Of a stretch of DNA of 53,354 bases, positions 1-6,529 are shown piece by piece. This stretch comes from Candidatus Bathyarchaeota archaeon (GTDB taxonomy: Archaea > Thermoproteota > Bathyarchaeia > TCS64). A model generated the notes under the pieces. The model made no database searches. It had not been told where the DNA came from and was given only the letters and a program-made list of their open reading frames with translations. The stretch covers positions 1,287,221 through 1,340,574 of the forward strand of contig CP070784.1 in NCBI GenBank assembly GCA_020346605.1, in the 5' to 3' direction. The translations under genes were made by a program, and so were the position numbers. Numbering within the stretch: the stretch's first letter is position 1; each line of letters begins with the position of its first letter.

Positions 1-1
1 G

Positions 2-416
2 TTCGGGGGAGGAGGCGGCGGAACGAGCTACGATCTGGAGATGGCTAGACTGAACGCCGAGACAAACTGGAGGGCCATGCAGATGAATATGCAGGCTCAG
101 CAGATGAGGCTTGAGCAGCAGGGAGAGATCGATAAGTACGAGCAGCTCGGGAGCTATCGCTGCTACCGCTGCTGCCGCTGCAGGTCCTGGCATAGCACAG
201 GCGGTCAGCAACTATGCAGCGGAACAGGCCAAGTCTCAAGGTAAGGCTCAGACTCCCCTGAAGCCAGCGGATAACATTCCAGGAGGAAGACTTCTTGAAA
301 CGCAGTGTCCTAACTGCGGAGTCGATTTCAGGGTGCCTCTTGCTCCAGGTCAGGCAGTACCTAAGCAGATCACGTGCCCCGGATGCCAAGCGGTGTTAGA
401 ACCCAATGTCGGATAG
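2..416 (+). pseudogene. C-terminal part of a zinc-ribbon protein, apparently frameshifted
   Basis: The gene runs in from the left edge. One frame gives a Gly run, then a Gln/Met-rich helical stretch up to about base 150; the next frame carries on with an Ala-rich stretch, a linker and a zinc ribbon (CPNCG near 309 and CPGC near 378), ending at 416. The two halves read as one protein only after a one-base shift close to a GCT/GCC-rich repeat (about 158-185). The order resembles the tail of SPFH-type proteins that end in a zinc ribbon, but the diagnostic domain is outside the window. It overlaps the start of the next gene, so the two are probably co-transcribed. The shift may be a real lesion or a consensus error in the repeat. 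Confidence 0.55.
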
Positions 417-690
417 ACCAGATGATCAGAAAAAGCCTCCTGTGGAATCGCCTCCCCTTCCCCACGAGGAGATAGACGTCGTCGACGTAAACGACATTCT
501 CAAGGAAGCAGATGCACAGCTTCCTCCTATCGAGGAGATCGAAACTCCTGAAGCCCCTCCTGAGGAGGATAAAGTTATTCGTCTCAGGTTCAGGAGGGTC
601 GAAGCGCCCATAGTGGATGACTATCTCGTGGGCGAAAGTATTCTCGATCCCTCGAGCGCGCGCACTTGTGTGAATGTTATTTTTCGTTAA
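406..690 (+). CDS. Small acidic hypothetical protein
   Basis: A 94-residue protein rich in Glu, Asp and Pro. Its ATG lies inside the last codons of the upstream zinc-ribbon gene (11-base overlap), which argues for translational coupling. The first 60 residues look disordered (PPLPHEE, PPIEEIE); a short basic stretch (IRLRFRR) follows near residue 58. There is no membrane segment and no family I recognise. Its position suggests a partner of the zinc-ribbon protein, but that is inference only. The coding call rests on the overlap and on codon use like its neighbours. Confidence 0.5.
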   Translation: MSDRPDDQKKPPVESPPLPHEEIDVVDVNDILKEADAQLPPIEEIETPEAPPEEDKVIRLRFRRVEAPIVDDYLVGESILDPSSARTCVNVIFR

Positions 691-880
691 GGATTTTTAT
701 AATGTCCGTTCGTAGGGTTTCACACTTATCCCGCCTCACCATTCCACTCTATCTGGGCGCCGTGTGCAGCGGAGATACGTCCACTTTAATTGTTTTCAAC
801 AAGGGTGCTGTCCTCGCTGCATGGCTCATGAGGACATTTTTTATACACTAAATGTAACGTGCAGCCCTGAGGCTAGGTAG

Positions 881-1192
881 ATGGCGAAAAAGATCAAGAT
901 CACCGTCGTGAAGGGATTCACGGCCGAGGAGGTGTTCGACGGGGAGGTGCCCGATCACTTCCCCGAGAATTTCGAGAGCCCGTGCCCGATGCACCCAGTA
1001 GGGCAGGAGTTCGTCATGGAGAACCCGAACTGCCCCGAGGGATTCTGCAACTGGGCCTATGCAGACATCCAGAAGGACCTGGTGCGTCTGTGGATCGGCG
1101 GCCCGACCGGGAAGGAGCGGAACCCCAACTACTACAGCTGCACGGATGGCATGAGGCCCGTGGTCTTCAAGGTGGAGCTGCTGGAGGAGTGA
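881..1192 (+). CDS. TIGR04076-type protein, paralogue 1
   Basis: This 103-residue protein opens with KIKITVVKGFTAEEVF and belongs to the small TIGR04076-type family, whose function is not known. Conserved features shared with three other copies here are an N-terminal beta strand followed by a [EF]-rich helix, a Cys near residue 35, the C-N-W-A-[YF]-A-D-I block near residue 58, and an S-C-T-D-G turn followed by a V-V-F-K strand at the end. The three conserved Cys could bind metal or be redox active; that is inference. A TATA-like TTTTTTATA lies at about 837-845, and the start is ATG at 881. The next paralogue starts 2 bases after this stop, so they form an operon. Confidence 0.8.
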   Translation: MAKKIKITVVKGFTAEEVFDGEVPDHFPENFESPCPMHPVGQEFVMENPNCPEGFCNWAYADIQKDLVRLWIGGPTGKERNPNYYSCTDGMRPVVFKVELLEE

Positions 1193-1194
1193 AG

Positions 1195-1506
1195 ATGACG
1201 AAGGTAAAGATCACCGTGGTCAAGGCGTTCTCGAAGGAGGACGTCTTCGGCGACGATGTCCCCGAGGACTTGTCGAGTACTCAAAGCCGATGTGGCAGGC
1301 ACAGACCCGGCGAAGTGTTCATCGCAGAGGGCAGGAACCCTCCCGAGGGGCTGTGCCCCTGGGCCTACGCGGACATCTTCAGGGACGTGGTGATCCTGTG
1401 GAGGGGCAGCGACTTCCCCTGGGTTGGGAAGCCAGGGGTCATGTACTCGGCCTGCACGGATGGGAGGACGCCGGTGGTCTTCAAGTTGGAGAGGATCGAG
1501 GACTGA
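1195..1506 (+). CDS. TIGR04076-type protein, paralogue 2
   Basis: A 103-residue second copy of the TIGR04076-type family, directly after paralogue 1. It shows the same order: KVKITVVKAF at the N-terminus, the G-D-D-V-P-E-D turn, Cys near 36, C-P-W-A-Y-A-D-I near residue 59, then S-A-C-T-D-G and V-V-F-K-L-E. The middle (VGKPG) is closer to paralogue 4 at 2863 than to its neighbour. The ATG at 1195 follows the previous stop by 2 bases and uses a GGAGG site inside the end of paralogue 1. Function is unknown. Confidence 0.8.
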   Translation: MTKVKITVVKAFSKEDVFGDDVPEDLSSTQSRCGRHRPGEVFIAEGRNPPEGLCPWAYADIFRDVVILWRGSDFPWVGKPGVMYSACTDGRTPVVFKLERIED

Positions 1507-1550
1507 GCTATGACTCGTGCGCAGAATGAGGAATATGAGAGTGAATCCCC

Positions 1551-1898
1551 ATGATCGCATACTGCGGGCTGGACTGCTCAGAGTGCGAAGCATACGCAGC
1601 AACTCAGGATAACGACTTCAAGGCCCTCGTGGCGCTGGCAAAAAAATGGGGAGAAAACCACGACACGTCCTATAAGCCCGAGGACATCGAGTGCGAGGGC
1701 TGCCAGAGCGACAGACTGAACAAGTACTGCATCACATGCGGGGTCAGGTGTTGCGGGGTGAACCATGGCTTCGAGACTTGCGCCGAGTGCCGGGACTACC
1801 CGTGTGACAAGCTCGGCAAAGAATGGAAGTCATGGAACATGGCAGATTGGACGAAGGTCAAGGTGGCCCTCGACGAAAGGAGCTCGGAGGGTGATTAG
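1551..1898 (+). CDS. DUF3795-type cysteine-rich protein
   Basis: A 115-residue protein starting MIAYCGLDCSECEAY, the typical opening of DUF3795 proteins. It holds twelve Cys, mainly C-x-x-C pairs: CSEC near residue 9, CEGC near 49, a CITCGVRCC cluster near 61 and CAEC..PC near 77. This suggests a metal or Fe-S cluster, but no cluster type can be assigned. It is 44 bases after the TIGR04076 pair and 2 bases before the NTF2-like gene, so all are probably one transcript. The family has no established function. Confidence 0.75.
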   Translation: MIAYCGLDCSECEAYAATQDNDFKALVALAKKWGENHDTSYKPEDIECEGCQSDRLNKYCITCGVRCCGVNHGFETCAECRDYPCDKLGKEWKSWNMADWTKVKVALDERSSEGD

Positions 1899-1900
1899 TT

Positions 1901-2332
1901 ATGCCCGGTTCAGATGAGACGAACGAAGAGTGCGAGATTTCAAAAGTGATCCACGATTCCTTCGGATGGGCCCTGACCAAAGATCGAGCACTCTTCGAAA
2001 GCATCTTTGCGAAAGACGATGACTTTTTCACATTTTATCCGGACTCCAAGAGCACCGTCGTAGGATGGAACCAGTTCGAAACATTCTTGGATAGGTGGAT
2101 AGACCCCCGAAACAAAGCCAAAGGATTTGACATAAGAGACCTGAGGGTTGTTATCTCGAAGACGGGAGAGGCAGCTTGGTTCTCGGCTGTAGTGGACGAT
2201 GAAGGAGAGTTCGATGGGGCGCCTTGGGGCCTCAAGGATGTCCGATGGACGGGAGTTCTGGAGAGACGCGGTGGGAGCTGGGTGATATGTCAACAGCACA
2301 TGTCAGAAGCGAACGATGGGGGCTCAAAATGA
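1901..2332 (+). CDS. NTF2/SnoaL-like domain protein
   Basis: A 143-residue soluble protein that fits the NTF2-like (SnoaL, ketosteroid isomerase-like) fold: an N-terminal helix (VIHDSFGWALTKD), F-F-T-F-Y-P near residue 43, the G-W-N-Q-F helix, then long beta strands (AAWFSAVVDDEG and VRWTGVLERRGGSWVICQQHMS). The final W-x-I-x-Q-x-H-x-S strand is characteristic of the fold. Members are enzymes or small-ligand binders; the substrate cannot be told. The ATG starts 2 bases after the DUF3795 stop, so the two genes are coupled. Confidence 0.7.
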   Translation: MPGSDETNEECEISKVIHDSFGWALTKDRALFESIFAKDDDFFTFYPDSKSTVVGWNQFETFLDRWIDPRNKAKGFDIRDLRVVISKTGEAAWFSAVVDDEGEFDGAPWGLKDVRWTGVLERRGGSWVICQQHMSEANDGGSK

Positions 2333-2526
2333 TGGCTGTAAGAACATCAGCACTCGTCGGAGGGCGATCTCCAAGTGGGTGCCTTCTTCCCATGACGCAT
2401 CCTGAGACAATGTCACTAAGAATCTCACAGCGAGGGATACAAAGACTGATTGAAAGATATACCCGCAGCGATTCCATGGTTATTTATGTTGGCTCTGTCC
2501 GCAGAATTTTGGAGGAGTGAAAAGAT

Positions 2527-2853
2527 TTGTCTAAGATCAAGATAACAGTGGTCAGGGGTCTGACGAGTAGGGAGATCTTCGGAGACGACATCCCGGAACA
2601 CCTACCTAATTCAAACCCGGACAGGAAGTGCGGCTACCACGTGGCGGGTCAGGAGTACGTCTCCGTCGACCACGGCTACCCCGAGCCGGTCAACGCCGAA
2701 CGGAGGTTCTGCCACTGGGCCTTCGCCGACATCCAGAAGTACCTCGTCTTCATGGACTTCGAGAACGAGCTCTACGGCCGGGGGAAGCCGGGCTACGCCG
2801 CCTGCACCGACGGGACGGCGACGGTGGTGTTCAGGCTGGAGAGGGTCAAGTAG
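2527..2853 (+). CDS. TIGR04076-type protein, paralogue 3
   Basis: A 108-residue third member of the TIGR04076-type family: KIKITVVRGLTSREIFGDD, a Cys near residue 37, C-H-W-A-F-A-D-I near residue 62 and A-C-T-D-G with V-V-F-R-L-E at the end. The start appears to be TTG at 2527, with GGAGGAG at 2511-2517 at suitable spacing and no ATG close by. A TATA-like TTATTTATG lies near 2480. It has a longer Pro/Asn-rich loop before the C-H-W-A-F block than the other copies. Paralogue 4 follows within 10 bases. Confidence 0.8.
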   Translation: MSKIKITVVRGLTSREIFGDDIPEHLPNSNPDRKCGYHVAGQEYVSVDHGYPEPVNAERRFCHWAFADIQKYLVFMDFENELYGRGKPGYAACTDGTATVVFRLERVK

Positions 2854-2862
2854 GTGATTGCT

Positions 2863-3174
2863 ATGAATAAGGTGAAAATAACCGTCTTGAAGTGCTTCAC
2901 TAAGGAGGAGATCTTCGGGGACGACGTCCCCGAGGACCTTGTCGATTCAGTCACCCCCTGCGAAGCGCTCTCGCCCGGCCAGGAGTTCGTCATGGAGAGC
3001 ATGGTCTGCCCACCGGGTTTCTGCAACTGGGCCTTCGGAGACATCTACAGGGACGTCGCCCAGCTCATGATGGGAGGAGACTTCCCCTTCATCGGGAAGC
3101 CCGGGACGATGTTCTCTTCGTGTACGGATGGGAAGAGGCCGGTGATTTTCAAGCTAGAGAGAATAGAGGGTTGA
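2863..3174 (+). CDS. TIGR04076-type protein, paralogue 4
   Basis: A 103-residue fourth copy: NKVKITVLKCFTKEEIFGDDVPEDL, Cys near 32, C-N-W-A-F-G-D-I near residue 58, S-S-C-T-D-G near 88 and V-I-F-K-L-E. I start it at ATG 2863, which has a GGTGA site at 2853-2857; a GTG at 2854 would add three residues and bury the site. It forms a tandem pair with paralogue 3. A T-tract follows directly after the stop, so transcription probably ends here. Confidence 0.8.
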   Translation: MNKVKITVLKCFTKEEIFGDDVPEDLVDSVTPCEALSPGQEFVMESMVCPPGFCNWAFGDIYRDVAQLMMGGDFPFIGKPGTMFSSCTDGKRPVIFKLERIEG

Positions 3175-3190
3175 CCCCTCATTTTTTCGG
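3174..3190 (+). terminator. T-tract terminator after TIGR04076 paralogue 4
   Basis: A CCCCTCATTTTTTCGGG run begins at the stop codon. It matches the C-run then T6 pattern seen after several other genes in this window (27321, 33408, 46427). Confidence 0.45.
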
Positions 3191-3378
3191 GATCTCTGGA
3201 TTCGCCGCTCCACATCAATGATTTCAACGCCTCCATCCTTTTCACGCAACTCCTGAGCAGTGATGACCCCCTCCCACAGTGCGGCTCCGAGGTTGGATCT
3301 GCAATGATTGAGCGGCCGCGCGCATTTTTTATAAGAAATTGTTAATAATACAGTTCTCTTCAACCTAGGTGTGTGGGC

Positions 3379-4257
3379 ATGGATAGTTCCCAGAGTCTTG
3401 AGCTGGAGTCGGGACGCCTCCTCGGGTACGCCGAGTACGGAGTCGAAGGGGGCTTCCCGGTGTTCTATTTCCACGGCTACCCCGGGAGCAGGCTCGAGGC
3501 CGCGTTGATGGAGGACCGGTGGGCCCAACAGGGCATTCACGTCATCTCGGTCGACCGCCCAGGCCTAGGACTGTCGGATTACTAGGCTGACCGCTCGATC
3601 CTTGACCACACTGAAGACGTGACGGAACTCGCCACCCACCTAGAGCTGGACAGGTTCGGGGTGCTCGGGGTCAGCGGGGGCGGGCCATACGCCCTGGCCT
3701 GTGCCTTCAAGATTCCCCGTGATCAGCTGTCTGGCTGTGCAGTAGTCTCAGGTTCGGGGCCCTACCATCTGACCCAGGAGGGCATGGGGAGGGGAGAGAG
3801 GAACATGCTGTCCATCGCCAGGAACATGCCCTGGGTCTTCCGGTTCTTGCTCTGGCTCCAGCTGGGCCGCAACGTGGGGCGCGACGCGTGGTGGGAGAGC
3901 AGCTATGCCGGGCTGGTCGCCGGCGCTCCCAAGCCGGATGAACGGGTACTGAGCGATCCAAGGGTGAAGGAGAACATCAAGGCGAAGACCGTCGAGGCGT
4001 TCCGCCAGGGCTCCAAGGGGCTGATCCACGACTTCAGGCTGTTCTCGGAGCACTGGGGGTTCGAACTGAGCGAGATACCAGCCGAGACGAGGGTCTCCCT
4101 CTTCCATGGCGAGCTGGACAGAAACGTCCCCGTCTCCATCGCCAAGACCGTCAGTGAACAGATCCCTCACTGCGAGGCCCATTTCTTCCCCGACGAGGGA
4201 CACATGTCACTCTACATGAACAGGTTCGAAGAGATAATTAATTCACTCAGAGGATGA
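3379..4257 (+). pseudogene. Alpha/beta hydrolase interrupted by an in-frame TAG
   Basis: Read through the stop, this is a typical 292-codon alpha/beta hydrolase: Y-F-H-G-Y-P-G-S oxyanion region near residue 33, D-R-P-G-L-G-L-S-D near residue 60, nucleophile elbow G-V-S-G-G-G near residue 97, an acidic D in G-E-L-D near 247 and the final His in D-E-G-H-M-S near residue 275. A TAG at 3583-3585 interrupts it in the same frame, right after L-S-D-Y, where relatives carry on with no break; both sides align to one domain and no base is missing. CAG to TAG is the simplest explanation. I start it at ATG 3379 rather than GTG 3373. The in-frame ATG or GTG codons after the stop would yield a piece without the oxyanion region. 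A TATA-like TTTTTTATAAG lies at about 3327-3337. Confidence 0.7.
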
Positions 4258-4372
4258 TTCTCCCCTCGACTTCATCAGCACGTGGTCACTCCCTGTCCCT
4301 CCAACCCGTCTCACACTCACACTTGCGACATTGCGCACGCTGCTTGGTGGGCAGCCCAACATGTCCATTTCG

Positions 4373-4380
4373 TTTTTATC
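4373..4380 (+). promoter_or_regulatory. TATA-like box of the flavoprotein gene
   Basis: TTTTTATC lies 41 bases before the chosen ATG at 4421, which places the expected transcription start near 4403 and gives a very short leader. This rules out the longer reading frame that opens at 4331. Confidence 0.45.
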
Positions 4381-4420
4381 TCATAAAAACGGCGTTTACC
4401 TATCAACACGGTGCATCATC

Positions 4421-6151
4421 ATGGTTAGAACGATCACGACGGACGTATTGGTCATCGGGGGTGGCCTCGGCGGCTGCATGGCCGCGATCAACGCCGCCGA
4501 CCACGGAGCCAGGGTGGCAATCATGGAGAAGAGCCACACGGAGAGGAGCGGCGCCGCAGGGACGGGGAACGACCACTTCTGGTTCTGGGACCCGGAGATC
4601 CATCCCAGGAGGGGCTGGACGATACCCGACATGGTGAGGGACATCAGCTTCGACGGGGAGTACGGCAAGACCAAGGGGGGCCTGATGGACCAGGAGCTGC
4701 TGGAGATAGTGGCAGCCGGCACCAAGGAGGCCGTCGACAACCTGGAGAGCTGGGGGGTCCAGTTCAGGTACGACGAGATCTACCCCTGGAACCTCCAGTA
4801 CGACGCTCCCGAGGGCGAGAAACGGTACAGGATCGTCCCCCAGTTCCAGAGCGAGTGGGACACCCTCAACTACGATGGCAGGGACATCAAGAAGAGGCTA
4901 ACAGAGCAGTGCCTCAAGCGGGGGGTGGAGATCTACAACAGGGTCTCGGGCACAGGGCTACTCACGAAGGATGGGACGGTCGTGGGAGCCACCGGGGTCC
5001 ACATGAGGACCGGTGAGTTCCACGTCTTCAAGGCTGAGGCGGTCATAATCGCCACCGGGATGGACCAGATGAGGCTGTTCAGGACCCAGAGCGGAGACTG
5101 GTTCAACAGCCAGAGCCCGCCCTACATCACCGGAGACGGCGAGGCCATGGCCCTGCGGGCGGGGGCCGAGGTCTTCATCATCCCGGCGGGGAAGACGGGG
5201 AACGCCGGCTTCCAGTACTTCAGGAACCTGAGCAGGAGCAGCGGCACCGCCACCACCTGCTACCCTGCTGGGCGCTTCGTCAACAGCGAAGGGGAGGTCA
5301 TGATCAGGCACCCCGCGGTTCGGGAGCCCCTGCGCAAGCGCAGGGAGAACGTCGAGCAGAGCATTCGCGAGGGCAAGACCCCCTTCTACTTGGACTGGAC
5401 CGACGCCACCGAGGAGGAGATAAGTTACGCGGAGTGGAGCTACGGGAACGAGGGGCTCTGCTGGATCATCCTCGAGATGATGAAGGACCTGGGGCTCGAC
5501 TTCAGGAGGGACGCCTTCGAGCTGGAGCTGGAGCCCGCGGGTATGTTCACCGGGGGGTTCCTCGCGCTCTTCATAGACACCGACTGCGCCACGAACCTGC
5601 CGGGGCTATATGCTTGCAGCCCCGTCCAGTTCGCTGGCGAGGTCGCCGCCCCGACCTACGTCGTGCTCGGCTGGAGGTCGGGTGAGAAGGCCGCCGAGTA
5701 CGCTCTGAAGGCTGAGGGGGCTTCGTTGGACGAGGTGCAGGTGGAGTCCGAGGAGAGGCGGGTCACCGCTCCCCTGACCGCCGACGGGGGCCACCCCTGG
5801 CAGGAGGTCAACAAGGAGCTCAACAACATCATGGAGGAGTACAAGGGCTACGTTGCCGGATGGAGCCTCCCAGGGGAGGAGGCGGAGGTCAGCCGGTCGG
5901 GGCTCAGGAACAGCATCACACAGTTGGAGGAGCTGAAGCAGGCGGAGATGGTGGCGGGGGACTCCCACGAGCTGGTCAGGTGCAACGAGGTGACGAATCT
6001 CATAGACATCGGCATCATGATGGTGACGGCTGCCTTGAAGCCCGATCAGTTTGAGAGGGGATTCTGGTTCCTGGGCAAGCTGGTGGACGGCGAGCCCGAG
6101 TTCAGGAAAACCCCGATAGTGGTCAAGTACCCATCCAAGGAGGGACCCTAG
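4421..6151 (+). CDS. FAD-binding protein, adenylylsulfate reductase alpha-like
   Basis: A 576-residue flavoprotein of the fumarate reductase/succinate dehydrogenase/AprA superfamily. An N-terminal dinucleotide-binding motif (VIGGGLGGCMAA near residue 11) is followed by an E-K-S-x-x-E-R-S-G-A block; a second FAD-contact region near residue 205 reads A-E-A-V-I-I-A-T-G, and Y-A-C-S-P-V-Q-F-A-G-E-V near 395 closes the FAD site. Pairing with a small ferredoxin just downstream is the AprAB arrangement, but true APS reduction is not shown: no sulfate adenylyltransferase or Dsr genes are present. The electron acceptor or substrate is therefore unknown. I chose ATG 4421 because the TATA box at 4373 would exclude the earlier in-frame start. 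It stops with TAG immediately before the ferredoxin, in the same frame. Confidence 0.8.
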   Translation: MVRTITTDVLVIGGGLGGCMAAINAADHGARVAIMEKSHTERSGAAGTGNDHFWFWDPEIHPRRGWTIPDMVRDISFDGEYGKTKGGLMDQELLEIVAAGTKEAVDNLESWGVQFRYDEIYPWNLQYDAPEGEKRYRIVPQFQSEWDTLNYDGRDIKKRLTEQCLKRGVEIYNRVSGTGLLTKDGTVVGATGVHMRTGEFHVFKAEAVIIATGMDQMRLFRTQSGDWFNSQSPPYITGDGEAMALRAGAEVFIIPAGKTGNAGFQYFRNLSRSSGTATTCYPAGRFVNSEGEVMIRHPAVREPLRKRRENVEQSIREGKTPFYLDWTDATEEEISYAEWSYGNEGLCWIILEMMKDLGLDFRRDAFELELEPAGMFTGGFLALFIDTDCATNLPGLYACSPVQFAGEVAAPTYVVLGWRSGEKAAEYALKAEGASLDEVQVESEERRVTAPLTADGGHPWQEVNKELNNIMEEYKGYVAGWSLPGEEAEVSRSGLRNSITQLEELKQAEMVAGDSHELVRCNEVTNLIDIGIMMVTAALKPDQFERGFWFLGKLVDGEPEFRKTPIVVKYPSKEGP

Positions 6152-6364
6152 ATACCGCCGGTCTTCAACGAGAGATGCACCGCCTGCTTCAAATGTGTCG
6201 AGATCTGTCCGTGCGATGTCCTCAGGGAGGGCGACGGGAAGCCTGAGGTAGCCTACCCCGATGAGTGCTGGTACTGCGGTGCCTGCATGATGGACTGCCC
6301 GGCGGATGCGGTGCGCCTAGACCTGCTCCTCTGGATGCGCCCGGTCACCAAGAGCGTAAAGTAG
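6152..6364 (+). CDS. Ferredoxin (AprB-like), ATA start or readthrough fusion
   Basis: A 70-residue ferredoxin with two cluster motifs: C-T-A-C-F-K-C-V-E-I-C-P near residue 9 and C-W-Y-C-G-A-C-M-M-D-C-P near residue 38, so two [4Fe-4S] clusters are expected. It begins x-P-P-V-F-N-E, which in related proteins is normally M-P-P-V. Here the first codon is ATA at 6152, right after the TAG of the flavoprotein, with AGGAGG at 6139-6144 at ideal spacing. It is also in frame with the flavoprotein, so stop readthrough would give a fusion. I favour an independent gene whose ATG has become ATA (or a base error). It probably passes electrons to or from the flavoprotein. Confidence 0.7.
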   Translation: MPPVFNERCTACFKCVEICPCDVLREGDGKPEVAYPDECWYCGACMMDCPADAVRLDLLLWMRPVTKSVK

Positions 6365-6529
6365 CAGGGTCAAAGGCGCGTCGCGACCCCAAAGCCACCG
6401 CGTGGGCAGCCCAGGATCTTAAGTTATAATTGATCATGAATTCCCAGCACGCTTCATTAAAAGGAGTTAAACCATCTCCCGGAGCCTTACGAAGTGGTTA
6501 CGGTGCCCTTGTAGCACTGGTGACGCTGC

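Noticed and set aside
666-851. Plus-strand frame between 690 and 880
   Set aside because: It crosses a TATA-like box and has atypical composition; better read as promoter DNA.
2224-2520. Plus-strand frame between the NTF2-like gene and TIGR04076 paralogue 3
   Set aside because: It overlaps the NTF2-like gene in another frame, contains the next promoter and ends at the ribosome binding site of paralogue 3.
3154-3540. Minus-strand frame across 3175-3372 as a gene remnant
   Set aside because: It overlaps the hydrolase gene start and its promoter, and the translated part matches nothing I know.
3583-6151. TAG as pyrrolysine codon
   Set aside because: TAG ends many other genes in the window (for example at 1896, 2851, 8690, 15857, 38514) with no extended reading beyond, so general recoding is unlikely.
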